Shown here: one piece after another, positions 52,575 through 61,284 of the stretch
Numbering within the stretch: the stretch's first letter is position 1
Layout of the letters: each line of letters begins with the position of its first letter
Assembly: GCF_000384475.1 (NCBI RefSeq)
Contig: NZ_ARWB01000001.1
Span: 3,165,039-3,229,038, forward strand
DNA length: 64,000 nt
Direction of reading: 5' to 3'
Source: Methylopila sp. M107
Lineage (GTDB): Bacteria; Pseudomonadota; Alphaproteobacteria; Rhizobiales; Methylopilaceae
The notes under the pieces: model-generated
Seen by the model: the letters and a program-made list of their open reading frames with translations, nothing else
Told to the model about the DNA's origin: nothing
The model's database searches: none
Program-made: the position numbers and the translations under genes

Positions 52575-52977
52575 CGGCCAGCATGATGGTCAGCACCCGC
52601 AGCGTGACCTTCGGGTCAGCAGGGTCCGGAGAATGAATGCGGCCGCTGCGCTCGAAATAGTCGATCTTCCAGATGACCTTCACGCCATCCGCCGTCAGGC
52701 TGGCGCAGTCATGCTCGCTCCATGGGTCATTGTCCGGACCAAAGGCGTCAAACTGCCTGACAGCTTCAAGCACGCGGTCGGCCGTCGCGGGCTCAAGTGC
52801 AGCGATACCGTTGGTGACCACCACCTTGCCACCAGTCCCGGCGGTTCGGAGCCGGTCGTTGAGTTCGCGGATCCGGGCGTGTTGGCCGGCGGAGCCACGC
52901 TCGTTTAGTTCATGGCCGTGGCTAATGTTCATGTTTTGTTCTTTTTCGCCATAAGCTGGTCGCGTGTCGTCGTTCAT
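52564..52977 (-). CDS. DUF3768 protein
   Basis: Protein of 137 aa. After a polar lead it shows the DUF3768 pattern: IRELNDRLRTAG, VVVTNGIAALEP, FDAFGPDNDPWSEHDCASL, VKVIWKIDYF and the C-terminal VTLRVLTIMLADEY. Such proteins are typically carried by plasmids and integrated elements in alphaproteobacteria; their function is unknown. AGGAGA precedes the ATG. It lies between the integrase and the papain-like gene, all on the minus strand. Confidence 0.88.
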   Translation of the reverse strand: MNDDTRPAYGEKEQNMNISHGHELNERGSAGQHARIRELNDRLRTAGTGGKVVVTNGIAALEPATADRVLEAVRQFDAFGPDNDPWSEHDCASLTADGVKVIWKIDYFERSGRIHSPDPADPKVTLRVLTIMLADEY

Positions 52978-53006
52978 TGTCTTCTCCTGTTGTAAAACTG
53001 GGTGCG

Positions 53007-53582
53007 TCAGAGCAGGCGAATGAGCCGCCGCTGGGCGAGCGCGTCGCCGTCAATGTAGCCTTGCGTCGTCTTGATAGAGCGGTGCCCAGCCAGCTCCTGG
53101 ACGTCCCGCAGCGACCCGCCGGCTTTGGCTACAAGGCGCGCGGTGCGGGTCACAAACGTGCGGCGACCGGAATGCGACGAGCAGCCCTTGAGGCCGAGTT
53201 TGCCGTACAGCCGGGCAAACCAGTTCACCACCGAGTCTGGCGTCATGGCCCCGCCGCGTTCGGATCGAATGATTGGTCCGGGTCGGCTGGTTTCCTTTTG
53301 CAGTTTGACCAGCGCCGCTTTCAGCTGAGGGTGGATCGGTATTCGGCGGCCGCCGCCCTTTTTGGCGGCCCGAGCTGGTAGCTCGATGACCGTCCCCACG
53401 GCGCCGCGCGCGTCAGTCACCATGGGCCAAGTGAGCCGGGCTACCTCACAAGCTCTCAGTCCGGCTTGGACAGTCAGTAGGATCATCACGGTATTGCGTG
53501 CGGGCAGGCGGCTTCGTTGAGCGAGCGCTAGCGCGCAGCGCACTTCGTTACCGCCAAGCACCTTGGCGGGTTGTCCTAGCAT
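53007..53582 (-). CDS. Short tyrosine recombinase (catalytic domain only)
   Basis: Protein of 191 aa corresponding to the catalytic domain of phage-type integrases. The active-site set is complete: Arg43 in QAGLRACEVARLTW, a Lys near 75, His137 and Arg140 in SHSGRRTFVT, His167 in LAGHRSIKTTQ, and Tyr176 in GYIDGD. The usual N-terminal core-binding domain is absent, which is normal for a class of short integrases on small alphaproteobacterial elements but could also be truncation. It lies 368 bases from the 3' end of tRNA-Ser, facing away from the tRNA. Confidence 0.88.
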   Translation of the reverse strand: MLGQPAKVLGGNEVRCALALAQRSRLPARNTVMILLTVQAGLRACEVARLTWPMVTDARGAVGTVIELPARAAKKGGGRRIPIHPQLKAALVKLQKETSRPGPIIRSERGGAMTPDSVVNWFARLYGKLGLKGCSSHSGRRTFVTRTARLVAKAGGSLRDVQELAGHRSIKTTQGYIDGDALAQRRLIRLL

Positions 53583-54040
<458 letters not shown>

Positions 54041-54233
54041 GCATGAGATGAGCGTCGATGCGGCGCTGAATACACGGGGGGCGCGGCGCGCACAAGCGGT
54101 CGATGGCCGTTAACGCGCCGCCAAGCCGCTTCAGCCCGCAAAGACGTCGCGCGCCGGCTTGACGCCGGCGGCGCGATCTTCGACAGGGGGGCGAGCCCTT
54201 CGCCGCAAACGCCATCCGAGACGCCCGACGCCC

Positions 54234-55016
54234 ATGGACGCCCTGAGACGCTTCGTCGAAAGCCCGATCACCGAACGCGTCATACTGGCGCTCGTTGTGC
54301 TGAACGCGATCACGCTCGGGCTCGAGACCAGCCCGGGCGTCATGGCCGCCTACGGCGGCCCGCTCCATGCGCTTGATCAAGCGATCCTGGCGGTGTTCGT
54401 GGCCGAGATCGGCTTGAGGCTCGCGGTCAGGCGGCTCGCCTTCTTCCGCGACCCGTGGTCGGTGTTCGACTTCTTGATCGTCGCGATCTCGCTTCTGCCG
54501 GCGACCGGCCCGCTTCAAGTGCTGCGGGCGCTGCGGGTGCTGCGGGTGTTCCGGCTGATCACGCTCGCGCCCTCGCTCAAGCGCGTCGTCGGGGCGCTGA
54601 TCGGCGCGCTGCCGGGCATGGGGTCGATCGTGCTGCTGCTCAGCCTCGTGATTTATGTGTTCGCCGTGATGGCGACCCATCTCTACGGCGCGTCGATGCC
54701 CGAGAAGTTCGGCACGCTCGGGATTTCGATCTTCACCCTGTTCCAGCTCGTCACGCTCGACGGCTGGTCGGGCGAGATCGTGCGGCCGGCGATGGAGCAG
54801 CACCCGCACGCCTGGATCTTCTTCATCATCTTCATCCTCGTGACCTCCTTCACCGTGTTCAACCTGTTCATCGGCGTGGTGGTGAACGCCATGCAGGCCG
54901 AGCACGACCTCGAGCTCAGCGAACGGACGGGCCGCCCGCCGGTCTCGATGGACGACCTGATGCAGGAGCTGAAAAGGCTGCGCGGCGAGGTCGCGGCGCT
55001 GAAGGGCGAGCGCTGA
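54234..55016 (+). CDS. NaChBac-type voltage-gated cation channel
   Basis: Six-helix channel subunit of 260 aa from ATG 54234. S4 carries arginines at every third residue (Arg98, 101, 104, 107 in QVLRALRVLRVFRLI). The pore loop reads FQLVTLDGWSGE at about 170-181. The bacterial sodium channels have TLESW in this filter; here Asp replaces Glu and Gly follows. S6 (FFIIFILVTSFTVFNLFIG) leads into a C-terminal coiled coil (DLMQELKRLRGEVAALK) for tetramer assembly. Ion preference may be altered toward calcium, an inference from engineered filters. Confidence 0.93.
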   Translation: MDALRRFVESPITERVILALVVLNAITLGLETSPGVMAAYGGPLHALDQAILAVFVAEIGLRLAVRRLAFFRDPWSVFDFLIVAISLLPATGPLQVLRALRVLRVFRLITLAPSLKRVVGALIGALPGMGSIVLLLSLVIYVFAVMATHLYGASMPEKFGTLGISIFTLFQLVTLDGWSGEIVRPAMEQHPHAWIFFIIFILVTSFTVFNLFIGVVVNAMQAEHDLELSERTGRPPVSMDDLMQELKRLRGEVAALKGER

Positions 55017-55054
55017 GGCGCAGGGCGATCGTCAGCCGCCGCTGACCAAGACGC

Positions 55055-55678
55055 TCAACCGCCGACCCGGACCAGGCGCTCGTCGTCCTCGGCCATGGCG
55101 TAGACCAGGAACTCGGCGGTGCCGATGTTCACATCCTCGATCGTTTTTGGGTCGATGCCGTCGAGCCGCATCAGCATCGAGCGCAGGGCGTTGCCGTGGC
55201 CGACGAGCAGCGCGCAGCCTCCGTCCCGCACCACCGGCGCGATCTCGCGCTCGTAGAACGACCAGACGCGTTCGGCGGTCATTGCGAGGCTTTCGCCGCC
55301 CTCTGGCACGGCGTCGAACGATTTGCGCCAGACCCGCACCTGCTCGTCGCTGAAGCGGGCGCGCGCCTGGGTCTTGTTCAGCCCCGACAGCGCCCCGTAG
55401 TCCCGCTCGTTCAGGGCGCCGTTCTTAACCACCGGCAGATCGGCGCGGCCGAGCTCCCGGAGGATGAGGTCCGTGGTCTGGTGCGCGCGCTTCAGCGCGC
55501 TGGTGAAGACATGGGTGAAGCGAAAGCCGCGCCGCTTCAGCTCGCGGCCGGCCGCGCGGGCCTCTTCCACGCCGCGCGGCGTCAGCGCTGGGTCGCGGAG
55601 GCCGGAAAACAGGTCGTGCTCGTTGTCCTCGCTCTGCCCATGCCGGACGAGGACGAGAGTGCGCGCGTAATCGGTCAT
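55055..55678 (-). CDS. gpmA: 2,3-bisphosphoglycerate-dependent phosphoglycerate mutase
   Basis: Glycolytic enzyme interconverting 3- and 2-phosphoglycerate, 207 aa, the length of alphaproteobacterial short GpmA. The phosphohistidine motif is LVLVRHGQSEDNEHDLFSG; other features are LNERDYGALSGLNK, RVWRKSFDAVPEGGES and the second His in LVGHGNALRSML. The motif NIGTAEFLVY closes the active site. It stands alone between the channel gene and an MFS gene. Confidence 0.93.
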   Translation of the reverse strand: MTDYARTLVLVRHGQSEDNEHDLFSGLRDPALTPRGVEEARAAGRELKRRGFRFTHVFTSALKRAHQTTDLILRELGRADLPVVKNGALNERDYGALSGLNKTQARARFSDEQVRVWRKSFDAVPEGGESLAMTAERVWSFYEREIAPVVRDGGCALLVGHGNALRSMLMRLDGIDPKTIEDVNIGTAEFLVYAMAEDDERLVRVGG

Positions 55679-55765
55679 TGGGGGCTGCGTTTTGTGGCGT
55701 GCGACGGCCCGCCTCTTAAGGGATCGTCCGGGCTTCGTCGACGGCCGACTTGCGCGGCTCCATGG

Positions 55766-56953
55766 TCACGCAGCGTCTGGCGCGGGCGCGGCGCGCGCCG
55801 CGGCCAGGAAGGACAGCGCGCAGCCGAGCACGAGGGCCGCGATCGCGGCCGTGACGCCCAGCGTGGTGGAGAAGCCTCCCGCCGCATGGGTGTACGCGAT
55901 GAAGGGGGCCGCGAGGCCGCTTGCGGTGAAGCCGAGGAAGTAGCGCACGCTGTAGGCCTTTGCGCGCAGATGCGCCGGCGCATAGCGGGCCACCATGGCA
56001 TCGTTCACGACGACCTGGCCATAGATGCCGGCCATCGCGAGCGCGAGGCCGGCGAGCAGCGCGATCCCCGAACCGACGCTCGCAAGCGCAAGCCCGAACG
56101 TCTGCAGCGACGCGAGGCCGACGAAGATCACGGGCAGCTCGACCTTGTCGACGAGCCGCCCAACCGCGAGCTGGGTCATGGCCCCGACCACGAACACGGC
56201 GGTCGCGAGCGATCCGACCGCCATCAGCGGCAGGTCGAAGCCGAGCCGTTCGTCGATGACTTTTGGAGCCGAGATGGTCGCGACGTTGAACGTCATGCCG
56301 CCGGCCACGATCGCAATCGCGAAGATCGCGAGCAGCAAGGCGGGCCGCGTGAGCGGGCGCGCCGGCCCCATGACCTTCGCGCCCGCTCGTTCCTCGCCGT
56401 CGCCCGGCACCAGCGCGAGGAAAAGGGCGCCTGAGGCCAGACACAGCGCGCCCGGCGCGATGAATGCGGCGCGCCAGCCGAACCACGCCGCGATGAGCGC
56501 CGTGACGCCGGAGGCGAAGCCGGCCCCGAGATTGCCCCAGACGCCGTTCACGCCGAGGTCGCGGCCGAGCCGCCGCGTATGACTGACCAGCATCGCCGAG
56601 CCGATCGGATGGTAGATCGCCGTGAACACGCCGAGCACGAACAGCCAGGCCGCGATGGCGACCGACGTCGCGGCGAACGACAGGCCGATCAGCGACACGC
56701 CGCAGCCGAGGAAGAACGTCGCCAGCAGGTTGCGACGCCCGACCCGTTCGGCGAGCCAGCCCATCGGCAGGGAGAACGCGCCGAAGGCGACGAATGCCCC
56801 GGTGGAGAGGCCGATCAGCGCTCCGTAGGACAGGCCGAGCGCCGGCGCCATCGCGATCACCGCCGTCGGGAAGATCAGCAGCACGAAATGGTCGAGCGCA
56901 TGCGCGAGGTTGACGAAGCGCAAGCTGCGGCGCGACAGCGTCTCGGGGGTCAT
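55766..56953 (-). CDS. MFS transporter
   Basis: Twelve-segment major facilitator of 395 aa. The first loop GWLAERVGRRNLL between segments 2 and 3 is the family signature, and the second half shows LAVGRLVDKVELPVIFVG. The N-terminus (FVNLAHALDHFVLLIFPTAVIAM) has the LxHxxDH phrase seen in fosmidomycin-exporter-like and sugar-phosphate relatives. Substrate unknown. It lies 90 bases from gpmA on the same strand. Confidence 0.87.
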   Translation of the reverse strand: MTPETLSRRSLRFVNLAHALDHFVLLIFPTAVIAMAPALGLSYGALIGLSTGAFVAFGAFSLPMGWLAERVGRRNLLATFFLGCGVSLIGLSFAATSVAIAAWLFVLGVFTAIYHPIGSAMLVSHTRRLGRDLGVNGVWGNLGAGFASGVTALIAAWFGWRAAFIAPGALCLASGALFLALVPGDGEERAGAKVMGPARPLTRPALLLAIFAIAIVAGGMTFNVATISAPKVIDERLGFDLPLMAVGSLATAVFVVGAMTQLAVGRLVDKVELPVIFVGLASLQTFGLALASVGSGIALLAGLALAMAGIYGQVVVNDAMVARYAPAHLRAKAYSVRYFLGFTASGLAAPFIAYTHAAGGFSTTLGVTAAIAALVLGCALSFLAAARAAPAPDAA

Positions 56954-57041
56954 CGCCGTCCTCCGGAATCAACCAACGCTCTATAGCGCCGATCCCACGG
57001 CGCGTCGCGAACGCCGGCTCACTCACCGCCGCCGGGCCGCG

Positions 57042-58142
57042 TCAGCCAGCCCGAAAATGCTTCGAGAGCTTGAGCTTCTGGCCCTGATAGTTGGACGTCT
57101 TGAGCTCGCCGTAGAGTTCGCGCGGGCGCTCCAGCATGCGCTCGTAGACGAGGCGGCCGACCGTCTGGCCGTGCTCGAGGATGAACGGCACCTCGTGGCT
57201 GCGCACCTCCAGCACCGCGCGCGCGCCGGAGCCGCCGGCTTCCGAGTGGCCGAACCCCGGATCGAAGAAGCCCGCGTAATGCACGCGGAACTCGCCGACC
57301 AGCGGGTCGAACGGCGTCATTTCGGCGGCGTGGCCGGGCGGCACCTGCACGGCCTCGCGCGAGGCCAGGATGTAGAACTGGCCGGGGTCGAGCACGAGGC
57401 CGGTCTTGCCGGCGCGGATCGGCTCCCAGAAATCCTCGATCGCATGGGCGCCGGGCGCGTCGACGTCGACGACGCCAGTGTGGCGCTTGGCGCGCCAGCC
57501 GACGAGGCCGTCGCCGTCGCCGTTGAGGTCGACCGTGACCGCGACGCCGCCCTTCACGTCGACATCGTCGTCGTCGACGAGGCGGGCGCGGTCTTGAAGT
57601 TCTGCGAGCTCCGCGTCGCTGAGGCGCGGCTCGCCGCGGCGGAGCCTGAGTTGACTGAGGCGCGAGCCGGGGCGGACGAGGACTGGGAAGGTGCGGGGGC
57701 TGATTTCGGCGAAGAGCGGACCGACGTAGCCCGCCGGCACGGCGTCGAAGGAGCGCGCGCTGTCCGTGATCACGCGGGTGAAGACGTCAAGCCGGCCCGT
57801 AGAACTCTTCGGATTGGTGGCGGCGGCGACGTCTTCGGGAAGCGCGAGGCGCTCCATGAGAGGCGCGATGTAGACGCAGCCGGTTTCGAGCACCGCGCCG
57901 GCGTCGGACAGGTCGATCGTGTGGAGGGTGAACTCCTCGAGCCGCTCCGCGACCGTGCGGCCGGGACCGGGCAGGAAGCTCGCGCGCACGCGGTGGACGC
58001 GTGTCCCGAGCCGCAGGTCGAGGCTCGCGGGCTGGATCTGGTCGGGCGCGGCTGTCCGGTCGAGCGCGATCGCGCCATCGGCGATCAGCCGCTCGATCGC
58101 CTGGGCGGGCAGGATGCCGCCGGATACATGACCATTTTGCAA
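57042..58142 (-). CDS. dcd: 2'-deoxycytidine 5'-triphosphate deaminase, long form
   Basis: Enzyme of 366 aa when begun at TTG 58142, converting dCTP to dUTP. Two Dcd-like halves are visible: an N-terminal half with GGILPAQAIERLIADG, QIQPASLDLRLG and the ATNPKSSTGRLDVFTR motif, and a second half with a similar HYAGFFDPGFGHSE pattern. This long tandem form is typical of alphaproteobacteria. Frames extending to 58250 lack the conserved start. GAGGGA lies about 10 bases upstream of the TTG. It is divergent from metZ. Confidence 0.88.
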   Translation of the reverse strand: MQNGHVSGGILPAQAIERLIADGAIALDRTAAPDQIQPASLDLRLGTRVHRVRASFLPGPGRTVAERLEEFTLHTIDLSDAGAVLETGCVYIAPLMERLALPEDVAAATNPKSSTGRLDVFTRVITDSARSFDAVPAGYVGPLFAEISPRTFPVLVRPGSRLSQLRLRRGEPRLSDAELAELQDRARLVDDDDVDVKGGVAVTVDLNGDGDGLVGWRAKRHTGVVDVDAPGAHAIEDFWEPIRAGKTGLVLDPGQFYILASREAVQVPPGHAAEMTPFDPLVGEFRVHYAGFFDPGFGHSEAGGSGARAVLEVRSHEVPFILEHGQTVGRLVYERMLERPRELYGELKTSNYQGQKLKLSKHFRAG

Positions 58143-58340
58143 GCGGGCGGATCCCTCGAAATCGTCATGGCCGAGCTTGTCTCGGGTATCCACGGCTTTG
58201 GCGAAGAGCTCTACGCTTAAGTCGTGGACACCCGGCTCGCCGGGCATCACAGCTCCGACGTCTCTCGCGCTTCAAGAGTTGCGTTTACGCGACGCCGCCG
58301 TTGACGCCAAGCGCGGGCGGGCTTAACCAGCATGTTCTCC

Positions 58341-58399
58341 CGTGGTTCATTGGGCCGGCCGGCTTGCAGCCACGTTAAAACAACACGCTAAAAGGCCGG
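58341..58399 (+). ncRNA. SAM-II riboswitch upstream of metZ
   Basis: CGTGG (58341-58345) pairs with CCACG (58370-58374) as P1. The loop segment CCGGCC (58355-58360) pairs with GGCCGG (58394-58399) as the pseudoknot. Conserved unpaired elements include CTTGCAG before the P1 3' arm and GCTAAAAGG at the end, all matching the SAM-II class. It lies about 65 bases before the metZ ATG. Binding S-adenosylmethionine is expected to reduce metZ expression. SAM-II is known upstream of met genes in alphaproteobacteria. Confidence 0.87.
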
Positions 58400-58464
58400 A
58401 CGCGCGGAAGAGCTCCCGATGGGGCTATGCGTCGCGGCCCGGTCGGTTTCCGAGGTCGCATCCC

Positions 58465-59664
58465 ATGAGCCGCGAACGACTGCCCCAAGACCGCCCCTTA
58501 CGCGACGCCACCCGCCTGATCCACGAGGGCGAGGCGCGGTCCGGCTTCGGCGAGATGTCCGAGGCGCTCTACCTCACCTCCGGCTACGCCTACGACACGA
58601 TGGAGGCGGCGGAAGCCCGGTTCGACGGACGCGACCCCGGCTACATCTATTCGCGCTTCTCGAACCCCTCCGTCACCACATTCGAGAAGCGCATGATCGC
58701 GCTCGAAGGCGCGGAGGCTGCGCGCGCCGCGGCGTCCGGCATGGCGGCCGTGACCGCCTCGCTGCTCTGCATGCTGAAGGCGGGCGACCACGTCGTGTCG
58801 GCCAAGGCGCTGTTCGGCTCGTGCCGCTATGTGGTGGAGGACCTGCTGCCGCGGTTCGGCGTGCCCTCGACGCTGGTCGACGGCGCCGATCTCGACCAGT
58901 GGCGCGCGGCGGTGCGGCCGCAGACCCGAGCATTCTTCCTTGAAAGCCCGACCAATCCGACCCTCGAAGTCTACGACATCGAGGCGATCGCCAAGATCGC
59001 CCATGACGCAGGCGCCCTGCTCATCGTCGACAACGTGTTCGCGACGCCGATCCTGCAGAAGCCGCTGAAGCTCGGCGCCGACGTCGTGGTCTATTCGGCG
59101 ACCAAGCACATCGACGGGCAGGGGCGGACGCTCGGCGGCATCGTGCTGGGCTCCGAGAAATACGTCATGGATCATCTACACACCTTCATGCGCCAGACGG
59201 GTCCCTCGCTGTCGCCGTTCAACGCCTGGACGCTTGCCAAGGGACTTGAGACGCTGCCGCTCCGGATCGAGCGCATGCAGGACAGCGCCGGCAAAATCGC
59301 GGATTTCCTGGCTGGCCATCCGAAAGTGACGACGCTGACCTATTGCGGCCGGCCCGACCATCCGCAGGCGGACCTCGTCAAGCGCCAGATGACGGGCGGC
59401 GGCACGCTGGTCGCATTCGTGGTCGACGGCGGCAAGGAGGAGGCGTTCCGCTTCGGCAACGCGCTTCAGGTGGTCAAGATTTCGAACAATCTCGGCGACG
59501 CGAAATCAATCCTCACCCACCCTGCGACCACGACGCATCAGCGCCTGTCGCCGGACGATCGCGCGGCGGTCGGGATCACGGACGCGACGCTGCGTCTGTC
59601 CGTCGGGCTCGAGCATGTCGACGACCTGATCGACGACGTTGAGAGAGCGCTAAAGGCGGTTTGA
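58465..59664 (+). CDS. metZ: O-succinylhomoserine sulfhydrylase
   Basis: PLP enzyme of the Cys/Met metabolism family, 399 aa, that makes homocysteine from O-succinylhomoserine and sulfide. Family features are LTSGYAYDTMEAAEARFDG and DPGYIYSRFSNPSVTTFE at the N-terminal side, and the PLP lysine in VYSATKHIDGQGR. The C-terminal LSVGLEHVDDLI closes the fold. ATG 58465 is chosen by alignment; the frame opens inside the riboswitch at 58342, which is not a plausible start. It is regulated by the SAM-II element. Confidence 0.95.
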   Translation: MSRERLPQDRPLRDATRLIHEGEARSGFGEMSEALYLTSGYAYDTMEAAEARFDGRDPGYIYSRFSNPSVTTFEKRMIALEGAEAARAAASGMAAVTASLLCMLKAGDHVVSAKALFGSCRYVVEDLLPRFGVPSTLVDGADLDQWRAAVRPQTRAFFLESPTNPTLEVYDIEAIAKIAHDAGALLIVDNVFATPILQKPLKLGADVVVYSATKHIDGQGRTLGGIVLGSEKYVMDHLHTFMRQTGPSLSPFNAWTLAKGLETLPLRIERMQDSAGKIADFLAGHPKVTTLTYCGRPDHPQADLVKRQMTGGGTLVAFVVDGGKEEAFRFGNALQVVKISNNLGDAKSILTHPATTTHQRLSPDDRAAVGITDATLRLSVGLEHVDDLIDDVERALKAV

Positions 59665-59793
59665 TCCCGGCCGTCAACCACGCCGTCAACCAAGTTGAGC
59701 GACGGCGTCGCATTGGACTCAAAGCGGGTTGCGCGCAAGTCTGTAGTGCGCCATGGTTTCCTCAAGAAACAATAGTTCTTGGGAAACCGCGCG

Positions 59794-60057
59794 GTGGACG
59801 CTTCGCTGCCAATTTCTGGTCGCCTGGCCGTCGCGCTTCTGGCGGACGACGACATGGCGATTCTCGCGCCGGACGTCGCATTCGACGCCCAGCAGCTGCA
59901 CGACCGGTCGCGCTTCTGCTGGGCCGTGGTCGGGAGCCCGAGCGGCGCGATCGCCATGCAGGACGGCGCGCTGCTGATGCGACTGCGCGAGGACGAGGCG
60001 AGGCGGCTCGCCATGGCGCTGACCGAAGCCGCGACGCGCGCCGCCACGGAACACTGA
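59794..60057 (+). CDS. Small conserved protein, paralogue of the one at 47442
   Basis: Protein of about 87 aa from GTG 59794 (a TTG at 59779 is also in frame). The core reads LHDRSRFCWAVVGSPSGAIAMQD and LLMRLREDEARRLAMAL, closely parallel to the protein at 47442. No catalytic motif is visible. It is preceded by about 130 bp with no gene after metZ. The start is uncertain. Confidence 0.6.
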   Translation: MDASLPISGRLAVALLADDDMAILAPDVAFDAQQLHDRSRFCWAVVGSPSGAIAMQDGALLMRLREDEARRLAMALTEAATRAATEH

Positions 60058-60204
60058 CTCGGCCGAGGCTTCACTCTTCGCTAACCATGCGCGCCATCGG
60101 CGCGAACCCGGTCGGGACGCTTGCGCGTTGTTCGCAGGCGAGGCCGCCGGTCGTCTCCCGGCGGGCGGCTCCGTCGCCAACCGAAAAGGAGACGCGTGTC
60201 CGCC

Positions 60205-60387
60205 ATGGAATTCCGCATCTTTCCGCAGCCGAAGAAGGACGACGCGCCCGCGCCGCGCCCGCCGACCTTCGGGAAACGACGCTCGCTCCCCGAGGTCGGA
60301 TCGCTCGGCTCGAAACAGGCCGTGAAGGCGACCGCGCTTTGCGTCGGCGCGGTCGTGCTGGCGGTGCTGGTGCTGGAACCTTTTTGA
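60205..60387 (+). CDS. Small single-pass membrane protein
   Basis: Protein of 60 aa from ATG 60205 (GTG 60196 is in frame and has AAGGAGA close by). It has a proline-rich soluble part (FPQPKKDDAPAPRPPTF) followed by one C-terminal helix (ATALCVGAVVLAVLVLEPF). Short proteins of this layout are common in Hyphomicrobiales. It converges with the amidotransferase gene. No function visible. Confidence 0.5.
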   Translation: MEFRIFPQPKKDDAPAPRPPTFGKRRSLPEVGSLGSKQAVKATALCVGAVVLAVLVLEPF

Positions 60388-60396
60388 GACTGACGG

Positions 60397-61284
60397 TCAG
60401 GCGCGGCCGCGAGCGCTCGCCGTCGGCAGCACCTGATTTTTCAGCCAGTTTACGAGTTCGGCGCGCCTGACCAGCGGGTCGAGCACAGAGGGCGCGATCC
60501 CGAGCCGCCAGGCCAGATCCTTGCGGTCCGGCTCAGCGTCGAGCGCGACGAGGTCGGCGATGTATCGGGCCGCCTCCTGGTCGTCGCGGAAAAACCCCTC
60601 CTGCAGCATGATCGGCGTGTAGCGGGTCAGAATGCCGCCGAGCTCCGTGAAGGTGTACTCGGGGTGGAACTGGACCCCCCAGAACACGCCGTCGCCGAAA
60701 CGGATTTCCGCCGCCTGCACGGCGCAGAGTTCGTTGGTCGCGGTGAGCGTTGCGCCGTCGGGCAGCACCGCGACCTCGTCGGAGTGGATGGCGGGTGCGT
60801 CGAACACCTCGCGGCGCCCCTCATGCATCGGATGCATGAGGCCCTCCGCGGTGAGGCGGATCGAGCGTGCGATCCCGATCTCGCGTCCCTGAGGGTTGAG
60901 CTTAACCTCGCCGCCGGCCGCGACAGCCGCCACCTGCAGGCCCCAGCACGAGCCGAAGAACGGCGCGCCCGCGGCATAGACCGCTCGGGCGAACTCGACC
61001 TGGGCGAGCGACTCCGGCTCGGCCTTCCAGAGATTGAGCCCAGATCCCGTGATGGCCACGCCGTCATAGCCGGCTAAATCCTCGCCCGAGGGCAGGTTGG
61101 CGCCGGGGTCGCCCGGGAAGCAGATGTCGATCTTCGCATCGAGCCTCAACGTCGCGGCGAGTTCCGACAGCACGGCGGCGTAGAACACGCTCGGCGTCTG
61201 TCCGGATTTCGCCGCGTGGCGCTCGCGCATCGCGGGCGGATTGCCCTCCGCGACCAGCAGGCGGAGCGGTCGTGACGTGGTCAT
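60397..61284 (-). CDS. Class I glutamine amidotransferase-like protein
   Basis: GATase1-fold protein of 295 aa from ATG 61284. The nucleophile elbow is FFGSCWGLQVAAVAAGG (Cys), and the catalytic His/Glu pair is in FWGVQFHPEYTFTELGG. There is no synthase domain, so it acts on its own, perhaps as a gamma-glutamyl hydrolase. The start overlaps the stop of the Fe-ADH gene (ATGA). The trio amidotransferase, Fe-ADH and aldehyde dehydrogenase resembles gamma-glutamyl amine catabolic sets (Puu/Ipu-like), but no glutamine-synthetase-like partner is in the window. Confidence 0.88.
   Translation of the reverse strand: MTTSRPLRLLVAEGNPPAMRERHAAKSGQTPSVFYAAVLSELAATLRLDAKIDICFPGDPGANLPSGEDLAGYDGVAITGSGLNLWKAEPESLAQVEFARAVYAAGAPFFGSCWGLQVAAVAAGGEVKLNPQGREIGIARSIRLTAEGLMHPMHEGRREVFDAPAIHSDEVAVLPDGATLTATNELCAVQAAEIRFGDGVFWGVQFHPEYTFTELGGILTRYTPIMLQEGFFRDDQEAARYIADLVALDAEPDRKDLAWRLGIAPSVLDPLVRRAELVNWLKNQVLPTASARGRA

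Noticed and set aside
55196-56434. Long open frame on the plus strand across gpmA and the MFS gene
   Set aside because: It is antisense to two clear genes, is dominated by Arg/Ala/Gly, and shows no domain; it is a by-product of high GC third-position bias.
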